From the NCBI RefSeq assembly GCF_036669915.1, contig NC_089318.1, forward strand, positions 17,844,512 to 17,908,511: DNA of 64,000 nt, in the 5' to 3' direction. Below, piece after piece: positions 37,601 to 49,600 of the stretch. A program made the translations under genes and the position numbers. Each line of letters starts with the position of its first letter. Position 1 is the first letter of the stretch. A model generated the notes under the pieces. The model saw only the letters and a list, made by a program, of their open reading frames with translations, was not told the origin of the DNA and ran no database searches. The stretch is from Pocillopora verrucosa (taxonomy: Eukaryota; Cnidaria; Anthozoa; Scleractinia; Pocilloporidae).

Positions 37601-40600
37601 CACTAGGGACACGAACTTACAACCGTCGCGCTTTTGCTTGGCACGGCAGCTGCTAAGTAAGTAGTCTATCCTACTGCAAATTATTTCGAAACCTTTGCGT
37701 AGTTTAATGAATGTTGTATCTGGCCTGTAGGCGAGGAACAATGGACGTGACCATTACTAAAATGCTGAGCATTCATATCGACGCCCTTCTGCCTCCAACG
37801 TCAGCAGAACTTGATCTGCATCATTCAGCACAGGTAGCCGCCATATTAGGAGTGGGTCTGTTATACCAAGGCACTGCACAGAGGCGAATGGCAGAGGTGC
37901 TTCTCTCTGAGATAGGTGATGAACTGATGGATTTTAGTCATTTCTCAATTCCTTTACTCACTTTACAACCTGTTAATGGTGTAGTCTGCTCCTTAGATGA
38001 ATGAGGGCGACGTTCATATGATGAAATGCGTGTTGACTTAGTCAGGTCGGGTCGAATGGGAAAAAAATTTGGCTCTCAGTCATGACGCACGTATCATGCT
38101 GTGCTCGGTCCGCGCGTCATGACCCAAAGCCAAATGTTATCCTGTTCGGTCCTCTCACTCAGTCAATAAGTATATAACATATTTTACTTTAGTCAATTTT
38201 TGATTTGCTTCTAACAAAATCTCGCTCTAAAGGTAGACCACCCGGTCCTGAAATGGAAAATGCTGTGAATAGAGAATCTTATTCTCTTGCTGCTGGTCTG
38301 GCTCTGGGACTTGTCATGTTGGAGGTATTTCATCTGCTTTCTATTCAGTTAGGTTATGTGACATGAGGACGTAGTTGTGTAAAGCATTTTTCTGGTTGAT
38401 GGTTTGAACTTATGCCCAATCCACTTGTTATTTAGGATAATTTGGTTTTATCAACTGGGTTGGTAGCTTTAGAAACTCTTTAAGGCAAATTTACATTATC
38501 AACTCAGTCGATAAGACCAAATCAGAAGGTGTAAGGTACGATGCCTTACAGGGGCTCAAAATTGTTTCTTCGTCCTACACTCGTGATGAGACGAAAGTGC
38601 ACATATTTCTAAACTTTTGAAATGTTTGTATGTGTCTTCAGCACGGGAACGAAGCAGCCAGTGTGGTGGACCTTAAGATCGCCGACCAGTTGTATCACTA
38701 CATGGTCGGTGGACAAACCAAACCTCAGGTCAGCTTAGTAAAATGATACCTATTGTTGTAAATAAATGGGTTAGACTGATTTTATTATGAATTTAGCTTC
38801 CTTTTTTTTTTTAACATATTAATTTATGAAAAGTTAACAACCTCTTGTTATGTATTCAAGATTTCAGTGTACCTTTCCTGTTTTACTTTTTTTTTAAGAA
38901 AGTTGTATCTCTTTTTGTAGTTGTCATTGGGTTTGTTTGTTGTTTGTTTTTTACATCTATTAAACGCAGATATTCACTTCAACTTCTTTTTTTTCTGAAG
39001 ACTGGAACGCAAAAAGAGAAGTTCAAGTCTCCAAGCTATCAAATCAAGGTGATTGCACATAATTCAATGTTTTCTTTTTGCAAAGATATCATGAATTAGG
39101 TAAAAGGCAGGGCAAAATTTTTCAGCCCTAGCGGAGGAATTTGTATCTATCGTGAACGCTGCTATAGGAGCTTCCTTCTCTGATAAGCCCTCGTTTAAAA
39201 CCTCACATTTCTAACTCTTTGTAATATTTTTCTTCGTCCTGAGTGACCGCTGCAATTAGTTTGGTTTTGGTTTTGGTTTTGGTTTTGGTTTTGGTTTTGG
39301 TTTTGGTTTTGGTTTTGGTTTTGGTTTTGGTTTTGGTTTTGGTTTTGGTTTTGGTTTTGGTTTTGGTTTTGGTTTTGGTTTTGGTTTTGGTTTTGGTTTT
39401 GGTTTGGTTTTGGTTTTGGTTTTGGTTTTGGTTTTGGTTTTGGTTTTGGTTTTGGTTTTTTCTTAGGTTTTGGTTTTGGTTTTGGTTTTGGTTTTGGTTT
39501 TGGTTTTGGTTTTGGTTTTGGTTTTGGTTTTGGTTTTGGTTTTGGTTTTGGTTTGGTTTTGGTTTTGGTTTTGGTTTTGGTTTTGGTTTTGGTTTTGGTT
39601 TTGGTTTTGGTTTTGGTTTTGGTTTTGGTTTTGGTTTTGGTTTTGGTTTTGGTTTTGGTTTTGGTTTTGGTTTTGGTTTTGGTTTTGGTTTTGGTTTTGG
39701 TTTTGGTTTTGGTTTTGGTTTTGGTTTTGGTTTTGGTTTTGGTTTTGGTTTTGGTTTTGGTTTTGGTTTTGGTTTTGGTTTTGGTTTTGGTTTTGGTTTC
39801 AGTTTCAGGATACTCATAAGAAAAACGTTCTGTTGTCTTTGAAGTAAGTTTTTTTAGTTTCTTGTCACGTAGGAAGGTGATAGCGTGAATATCAATGTGA
39901 CGGGACCTGGTGCTACTCTTGCTCTAGGACTAATGTTTATGAAGACGAAAAACACGTAAGTTACTATCTAAAAGCTATTTCTCTGAAAAGAATACCGTAT
40001 ATTTTTTATCAATTAGTGCTAAGAATTTGGTGTTAAATCTAGAAAAAAAGTTCCAAAAGTTTCGACCAGCTGGTCGCCAATTTGTCCTAGAACTGAATTT
40101 TAATCGCTATGGTCAGCTGGGGATTAACTTGTTTTGTCAGTATTTTAACTCCAAGATGTACAAATATCGTAACAAGATTTCATATCTCGATTAATGAGAG
40201 ACACTTCTCTCTTAGATCTGTCGCAGCATGGTTTGACGCTCCCGACACTCAGGTCCTGTTGGATTTTATTCGTCCAGATTTCCTCTTGCTCCGGGTAAGG
40301 TGTAATAGCAGAGCTCGCTGTGTATGAAGCGCGCGCGGCGAATCCCTATACATATAAAAAATGTTAGTAACCCATCAATCCGCTAAAATTTGATAGTGTT
40401 CGACCGTGCGACCTTACGCTCAAGGTGCTATCTTTAGCACGCACGGCCAACTGCATTGTACCTTTCACCACTAAGCTCGCCAACACAGTTGTAAAGTCTG
40501 AAAACCCTAAAGCTTGATTTCCTAGTGATCGCTGGGATCACTGTTGCTGTGATCGTTAGCATTTCTATGGAGAATGTTTCGATGTGTTAAATCCTTAAGC

Positions 40601-43600
40601 TTTGTCTACCGACGATTGTTATGATGATGAGGAAGCTAGGTTCAGATTTATTAGGAGTTGCTTTAAGTTATACTACGAGATGATAAAGCCAAGAGACTGA
40701 CACTTCGCATATACCTTATTATAAAGGTAATCTCTTAAGTTATTTTCAGACTCAAGCTATATTGTCTCCCGGAAGTAGTGTGTTTTAGAGGTTCCTGGAA
40801 TGTTTTGGTGAAGAACAAATAGAACTCTTGCGCAAAATGCTCGACAAAGGATCAGTTACTTCCTCGATTCGCCGAATACGAAAATGAAAGAAAATAGCTT
40901 TGTAATGGGAAAAGGAAGGAAATTAAATCCCCAAGGTTAATGCTCTCTCAGTTACAGACAGAAAAAGAGTTTTATCTTCTTATTTCACCATTGACGCTTA
41001 TAACAATTTTGAAATCTTGTCAGTGGTCTTTGTGGTTTCTTTCTTGTGGTAACAATATTTATTAATTCTTCAGCTTCTTAGTCGAGGTCTGATCATGTGG
41101 GATAGCATTCATCCCTCTACAAACTGGGTGGAAAGCCACATTCCTGCGGTAGGTTTGGGATCACTTCGGCAGGTCTCACGGTACAGAGGTTTAAACGTCA
41201 TGACAGCTTGTATAAAGAGCATATACCCATGTTTCTTTCTCGAATTTATGTACGGATGCAAGAACTAGAACAGAAGCTGAAAGGCATTAATTGAATTAAG
41301 AATGAGAAGAGAGCAAGACTGGTGGACACTTCAAAAACTGTTCAAATTTTTATCACAGCGAAGAAATTGTTTGCTAACGATTTATATTCGTATTCTTCGT
41401 ACGTATTCTTCCCACAAGGTATGCTGCTGGAAAATATCGTTCTGATCTTGCCGCAAATTAAGTTTGAGCAAAAGATTATAATCTCGTGGTTTGACATGTG
41501 AAATAGTCTAACATTTGCATCAGCTGCCGAAGTAATCATTTAGGTGGACCCAAATAGGTAGATCGTTTGCACATGTAGAGTTCGCCGTTTGAACCTGGTC
41601 TCAGGTCACATAATTTGCTATTTTAGCTCATGAGGTATATTTATTTATTGATTTTTGCTAGATTGTTCATCAGTGCGATACCACTTCGGCTGAAAGTGAA
41701 GCAGCGAACTCAGACATCGACATGGAAAGTCTGAGGTAATTATCTCTTACTTATTACTGTACTGTGTTTTCGCGAGATTTTTTTCCTCTAGCGAGATATT
41801 TGTGAGACTTGAGTTGCTAAAGTTTATGACTTAAGCGAATAGCACGGTCCACCATGAAAAATGCTCTAGCTTTAAATCCAGATGTATTTTGTGCTGTAAT
41901 CTTTATTCTTAAATCTTTCATTAACTGCTGCAATATTCCTTAAGATGCAGTCCACTTTAAAAGTTCTTGCCCAGTTAGGTTGTGATACTACGCACAAGTC
42001 GCAAGAAAAATTCACAATAACGTCAACTACTCTTTTTTCGATAACCGACGGATGCTGACCTCGTACATTGTCTTTTGAGCCAAGGTGGTGGTATTTTTTG
42101 TCCTTTGAGTCGTCCTTTGAGCGACTTACAACATTCGACTCCTTAGACTCCGATAGTGACATCTGAACTCCTCTAGACTCTGATAATGACATCGATGGTA
42201 ATCCGAGACTGCATTGATTTTGACTTACTTCGCTCTGTGATTTGTCAAGAAATCTCGCGCCACTCTCGCGACAAATCAGATGCAAACCTAAATCACGGCT
42301 CGGTCACCCGCGTTTTCCCGCGCTTTAGATAGTTTAGTTTTACTTTCCTCTCTCCTGATTGGACGTTATGATTACTTTGGTTTTGGTTTTACGACATTGA
42401 ATCGAAAATCGCTCTATCGAAATGAAATGTCAATCACTGTCAGGAACGGTGTTTTTTAAGGAAGATCACACCACACGATATACCTTTTCTACTGAGCCAG
42501 GCCAATTACTCTGACGAATTATGCGGCGTGTTTCGTAAAAATAAAAACGCTTTCGTTTTTTTCGTTTCATCTAGTCAGGCGAAGATCAATATCATTGCCG
42601 GTTGCTGCATGGCCATGGGATTAAGATTTGCTGGTTCCGCTAATCAGGAAGCCTTCAACTCTTTGGTATGTGTAGGAAAGGAACTTACCATCGGCCATTT
42701 GCACGATGATGTTATTTGACTACATCTACCAGGATCTGTCAAGTTTTGTTCTTTTGTGCAACAGTTTTGGACGGAAGGGTCCGTAAATGTTGCGAGAGGA
42801 GGGCAGCAATCTCCTTTTTAATAAGGAGGTCATCATGGAAACTGACAAACAGCCCTTGCCCAGTAGATCTTCATTCACTTTATCTCTCAAAGCCATCATG
42901 TTTCCTTTCATGCCAAACGCTTATACACGATCAAGTTATTTATGTGGTCTAAAACGATGAGACATATCTCGATAAAGCTCAGTTGCAGATTATTTTCAAG
43001 TTTTGTGTTATGGTTTATTTTTCAGATGCATTACACTAAATACTGTAAAGATTTGTTGAGCAACAGTGCAGTGGAACAGGTGCTTATCATTCCCAATTCC
43101 AAGATCAATATAACAACTGTTGTAATGTTAATTCTCTTAAAATGGGAAACGGTAAAAATTTAACTCCCTGCCGCCAGGAACTTGTCATGGAAAGACGTGA
43201 CACAGCCCTCCACCAGTAACGCGAAGAAATCCCAGTTGGCATAAGTGCAGGGTCTCTGTGTCTCCCTTTCAATTTAGTCGAACTTTACGTGGCCTATGTC
43301 TTGGGAGTCTTGAGAGGATTCCTTCTACAGCCTTACTGAATTAAATTTGTTTTGATAATTGTTAAAATTACTACCGTGTGATTTGTACTTTTAGGCTGGG
43401 AAGCCTACAGTTGAAACGTGCCTCAACACAATCCTCTTATCGCTGGCTATGGTAAGTTTTGTAAAAGTTGCATAGAAACAGCCATGTGATCGTCTCGGTA
43501 GACTTCGGAAATATGCATCCAGGCTTTGGTCGGGGCTCGAACCTGGACCCTTCAATCCTGAGTTCAGTGTGTCAACATTCACTAGCTGCGTGCCCCAAAT

Positions 43601-46600
43601 TCTTGGGGTATTCTGGTATAAAAACACTCGAACGCTAAGTAAGTCAGGGGTGTAGGTTTTAAAAGAAATTGTGGTGCTGCGTCGGTGGGGTATAACAGAA
43701 AAATTTAGTTGTACTAACCGAGTTGATGATGTGAATTGACCACTGAAGGTTGATTCTAGCCCTTCGTCAAATAGCATTTTCTTATTTTGGTCCAAAATTT
43801 TCTCTCGGCTCGCAGGTGATGGCGGGAACTGGTAATCTCGATGTGCTTAGGATCGCTCGACAGCTGCGTAAAAGGCATTCCCCAGATGTTCCGTATGGGA
43901 GTCACATGGCGGTTCATATGGCAATCGGCCTTTTGTTCTTGGGTGCAGGAAGGTATCAACTGAATTACTTACTTATTATTCAGTTTACCTCAAGAACTTT
44001 TCCGCAACGTAATTGCAAAACTGAAGAATTGTCAATTTAGTGTTGAAAGAAACTCGAGATTGTACATTTCACTTCGCTACTACTGATTGGTCCAGAAAAC
44101 TCGCGCCACCTCCTCAATCTGTCTGATGCAAAACTAAATCCAGCTGTGATTTGATAGTTGGCGTTTCCTCAAGCTTCATGCTGGTGAAAAGAGTTCAATT
44201 TACGCTCTCATTGCCTTGTTGTATTGTCTATCTTTGTTCTGATCGGCCATTGTGTACTTTGGTTTTTTTTGACACTCAGTTAAAAAAGCGCCGTAAGGTT
44301 CATTCATTATTGTTATACAGGTTCACTCTGAGTACCGACGGACCTTCCATTGCTGCGTTGATATGCGCCTTCTATCCTAGATTTCCAATCTCAAGCACTG
44401 ATAACCGGTAAGTTAAAAATACTATAAGCACTGGTAAGTGCTAGAGAGACTAGATTTATGCTGAGGAGCCTTATCACCTGCATCGCTGTAGTTTATTTTA
44501 GCTTTTTGTATCATAAAGTGGTCAGGGGTGTGGCCAGTCCTCCTGAGATGGACTCATTTCGTCAGCCTCTTCTTTGACAGTTTTGTCGGTACCCAGTTAT
44601 GATCCTAAGAGAGGCATCGCGATAGCAAGTTTATGGCCCAAGAACACACCAAAATACCCTGGTCAGAGCTCAAATCCGCACCTCTCGACCTTCAGTAAGT
44701 TAACATTTTTGAAAGACATCTCGTGTGGTGCTATTCCTTGAACAACAGAGGAATTGAAACACGTAGGGGGAGTAGGGTGTGACGCTCCACCCTACCCTGC
44801 AGGAGGCACTGTAGCATTATATCCAACTGTGGGAAGGCCACTGTATGAAGGGTAGGATCTAGCTGCTAGAGGATTCTGTGGACCAACATTTTCAAGCTGA
44901 TGCAATAACAGATATTATGTGTTAATAAACTTGGGTTGTCTAAGGACACAACACACTGACCAGGTCAGTCCAAACCCAGACCTCTCGATTAGGGTACTGG
45001 CCACTAGGAAGGAGTAAAGTTGCAGTTAGTTTTATGACCTCTTTATCTACTTCCCAGACTAATTATCTTTTCTCTTGGTTCTTAGAAAGGAGCACACAGA
45101 AATACCAAACTTAAATGGTCGAAAACTGTTCTGATTTTTGTAGGTACCACCTGCAGGCGTTTAGACATTTGTATGTACTTGCAGCCGAGCCTCGAGTCCT
45201 TGTTCCTCGTGAAGTGGACACAAACAAAGCCTGTCATGTTCCTCTTGAAGTCACGCTCAAGGTGAGGCCTTTACTTAATAAACCACCTTCGATCTATCAA
45301 AATTTAGCTGCAATGGCGAGGGTTTGTGTATCAAAACGAAGGGGACGAATAGACAGGCTTGTCCTGTTTCCTTCGTTTCCTGTCAGCCTCGATATCAGAC
45401 TATTCTAGTTTCCTTTGCTTCCTGTCACCTTCGATATCAAACATATTTTCGAATAGTTAGGGACCAGTCATATACCGTCCAGGGAGGGGGTGGGTGGTAG
45501 GATTTTTGGGGGAATCACATGGTTTTCGTATAGGAAATACAACCTCAATGTATCTAAAATCTGTTTGTATCATACTGTGTCTCAGGATAACATGGCATCT
45601 AATTTTGACAACGCTTTTCCATCCACAGTTTTTTAGTTCTTATTTTGTCCTTCTCATGTCTTCCGCAATGTTATTCATATTAAAATTCCCAGAGATCCTA
45701 AACTCACCATTTTAACGTTTTTTCAGGAAACGCAGTTTTACCCAGAGACAGTTTTAAAACTCACCGCGCCTTGCATTCTACCAGAACTGCAGCTTATCAG
45801 AAAGGTAGGCCGGCAAACACACACTTGAACACACAACTTGTTTGTTAAGGCTACTAGTCTTGACAAGTCACACTGAGCCTATAGAAGGCGTGTACATTCT
45901 CTTACGTCTTCAAGGTCAAAGCTAAAAGAACTTGAAGCGTTCTCGGGGAGCGTCAGTTATTTTAAGGGAACCTTTCAGGGTATCTTTGATTTCGAAACTG
46001 GGCTTTGCTTAGATCTTTGACTGGGAATAACTTTGCAAAGAAAAAAAATCCACTCTATTTCCTTGTTAAACTGACGTTACTTTTTAAGACTATTCCTCCG
46101 TTAGAGTCGCAACAATTTTATACTCATTTGACGTTTTTGCCTCTTTTTCTAGATATGTGTTTCGGGGTTGCGTTATTGGCCAATCACAATCGATTTGACG
46201 GAAAGCAACGACTCTTTTAGGTAAGACTTTTTTCAGAGTAAAACTGTGAAAAGCTCTCTCATTATTCATTTACAGGAGTTGGAGGAATTTGGTTGTGTCA
46301 CGATTTACCTGATCCCCCCTATGAGGCTATAATATTCTTTTTATCCCCTTTCCATTGGCCAGAGCCAATTTTCCACATTCCCCCCTTAATCCCCTTTCTG
46401 TTCTCCCTGAGAACCAGTAGATCTCCCCCAATACCCTCCCCACCCCCCTCCCCTCCTCCTTCCGTGATGAATAAGGACTTGTCCCTTAGTCAACTGAAAA
46501 GATGTTGGAATAGAGTTTGTTGTTTGCTCTCGTCCTTGCTTCAATAGTTTTAGTAAGTAGACGAAGTACTAATCTGTGGATGTTCAAATTCTCTTTTTCA

Positions 46601-49600
46601 TTTTTGCTGTTTCCTGTTTTTTAACTGTTTGTTGTAGTTGTTATAATTTTTTTTTCAGTCTACTAACTGCCAGTCAAGGAACTTTATTTGTTAAAAGAAG
46701 AACGGGTTTTTTATCTTATGCCGACGATCCCCAGGTACTTAGTGCATAAAATGACTCTTAATTGAAGTATGTCCTCAACAGGCATTCTGTATTTCGTTAT
46801 CTTACAAAGTTTCATCCAGCCAGGTGTAATTTGAAATTTGAAAAAAAGCCCGACTGGAGATATATTTATGGTCCTATTCGTACAAGCGTCTCAGCTATGA
46901 GCAATGTCGTATCTGACATGATCTGAGCTTCATCGACTTGAAAATTTCAGATGAATTTTAAAATTTGTGGAAAGCTTTATTGTGCAAGCGTCTTGAATTC
47001 TCTAGAATTAATGATAAACAGCAAACGTGTCTGGAGAATTAACTTTGCTGAAACATTGCTGTCCTCTCTCCAGGGTTATCGAAACATTCTTGCCAAGACA
47101 TTTTCTGCCCAAACAGACCAGGTAAGAAACCGCTTCGTTGAAACAAAACTATTGATTGCTCACACGTTAAGCTGTGTAGCTCCCACTTTTCTGAGACCCG
47201 TTTGCATTTACGACTTGGTCTCCTTCCCGTTAAAATTTTAAGAGTATAATTTAAAGCTTATCCATTTTAAAAGGCATTTTAGAATTGTTCATACTAAGTC
47301 GCTTGTTGTATTGCTTTTCATGATAATATCCAGCTAAACTAAGGTGTGTTTTAATATTTTAATGGAACTGGGCTTCAAAAATCTTTATATTACGGCATCG
47401 TATTTGATGGTGATGTGCACTGTACCCTCCGTCTTGGGTACTCAAATTTGCAAAACAAGAAATTATGTTTTGATTTTTTTCTTCTTATATGCTAGATAGA
47501 AGTGGTACGAAGCTTTTCATCAGATCCGAATCTCATAGCGCTGGTGGAGTTGTTTGGTGACAAAGATCCCTCAAACGAAAGGGTGAGCGAGGCACTCTGT
47601 AGTTTCAACAGAACCATCAACAACGCCACATTTTAAGAAGTTTGAAAAAACTCTCCCCCCCCCCCCCTCCATAGCCAGTCTTTCGTTTTGATGTCCTTAA
47701 ATTTTGGTTTGCTGATACCCGTTTCTACTCCTGGGTTAATTAGCACTGTGAGCAAAATATTTTGTCGAAGAAGGGAACTTAAAGAATGACCAAGGCTTTA
47801 CCTGGGGGTTTCCAGAAAAGCAGGTTTAAGACGGTTTACCGCCGCCCCTAAAAACCTCTCACCACTGCTTTCCAGTAAGCTCTTGTGTTTGTGCGTCACC
47901 TTACGGCTCAGCCGCCTATTACATCATCATCAGCCGCTTATGGCAACAGTTTTTGACACCCCTTTTCTACCCCGGATCTGTTTACCAAGTGTTCAGAGCG
48001 TTCCCCATAGAGCCAGCATTTCACCTTATTGAGTTGTGTACGCTCACTGAATCTGCAAGTAATTGAACCAACTTTCGCAGGCCTTTCGTCAGTTTTGAAG
48101 GGTTTTCAATTCCTCTACGTCACCTTCTTTTTATGCCTTTTGGTTGTGTATATACTCAAGATTATCGTATGTATTTACTCTTTTACAGGAGAGGAGGTTA
48201 TGTTCGTTCATTGCATCGACGCTAGTGGAAACTGTTACAGAGGAAAAACCCGAAGTTTTGCAGATACTGTTGCGCATGTGGCAGGTATTGTAGACCGCTA
48301 CAGGGGGCGGGATGCTTCACGGTTTCTGGGGAATTCAATATCTAAGCTTAGCTTTCTTTTCTCGTGGTTAAATATCGTTTGTGTTGTTAATGAGTGATTG
48401 TTGGGTGTTTCGATTGTAGATTGTTCATAATTTGGAGTATGAACCCGACCCAGGCTCTGTCTGGCAGATGAAGCTGGCCGTAACATTCTACAAGAAAGTG
48501 TTCTCAAGAATGTCTATGCGCATGCGCAGGAAGGTATGCTCAGTGTAACAAGGGAGTGAACTCTCAACAAGAAGTAATCTACATCTGTCCCATTGTCATC
48601 GCAGATTGTCCACTATTAATCAAGAAACTAATTTTATAGTTGTCGGTACTCTAGAAGTCTAGTGAACTCTTACTTTATTCCACAATTTACTATTTAGTAA
48701 AATTACGAAATCTGTTTTCGCCTGGTGCGATTTTAGGAATGGTGCTATGTGTTATTAACAATTCAACTTCAAGGATTTGATTTATACTTGTCTCGTCTTG
48801 TTGCCTCACCTTTGCTCGCAAATTATTTGAGAGAATTTGCTCTCGTATCAAGATTTCTCGCTAAATGGTGGGAGTGTGTATTTTCATAACCCTTTTCTTG
48901 GGAAATGAGTTGATATTGTGAATAGAATTTACATGAATCGCGTGTAGAAGTGGGTGAAATCAGAGTTGATACCCTTTTGCCCAAAACCGTTAATGGGTTG
49001 CCAAAAACTGTCTTTTTTTTCTCCAATTTTAGCCTCTAATTAGTGGGGACTTTATTGAAGAATATAAGTTCCTTTTAGAAGAATCCATCGACCGCCTTAT
49101 GAATAAAAGTAAGTTACGTTTCCTCTTCACCCAGTTTTTAGTGCGAACAAAGAAAGATTTTACCTCAAGTGATTGTTGAACGAGGTCAAATTAGACCCAA
49201 AATCTATCGTCTTGTAGTGATTACTCACATTTTTTGGCGCACAAAGCCGTTTAAGTGTATAAATCTACGTCTTTGAGTAACGTTGGTTCTTTGTAATACA
49301 GTCAAACCTGTATTAAGCGGTCAGCGACGGGGAAAGGCAAGGTGGTCGTTAAATACAGGTATCGTAGAATAGGGGCAATGCTAAAAAAGATAAAAAACGC
49401 TACTTAATGTAAAGAAAAAAACACGTCGCTCAAAAATACTGCTAAGATTGATTTCGGAAGAGGAACATTGATTAAATTTTACTTGAAATATTATTCTTAA
49501 TTTTATTTGAATGGTTTCGCTTTACGTGACCGTTCAATACAGGTGAAGACAATAATAACGTGCCGTTGGGACTCACTCAAAGGTGACCACGCCTGCTCAA

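Noticed and set aside
39259..39799. Interstitial telomere or CRISPR-like array
   Set aside because: Cnidarian telomeres are TTAGGG; the unit is GGTTTT with no spacers.
39203..39847. Long ORFs of 88-204 codons on both strands (KP, NQ, LV, GF, WF runs)
   Set aside because: Created by the hexamer array, which has no stop in any frame; no start context or conserved domain.
41872..42285. 137-codon minus-strand ORF
   Set aside because: Lies in an ANAPC1 intron and overlaps a MITE; Ser/Glu-rich repeats look compositional and no domain is seen.
43391..43795. 134-codon minus-strand ORF
   Set aside because: Overlaps ANAPC1 exon 46 antisense and a repeat; no family resemblance.
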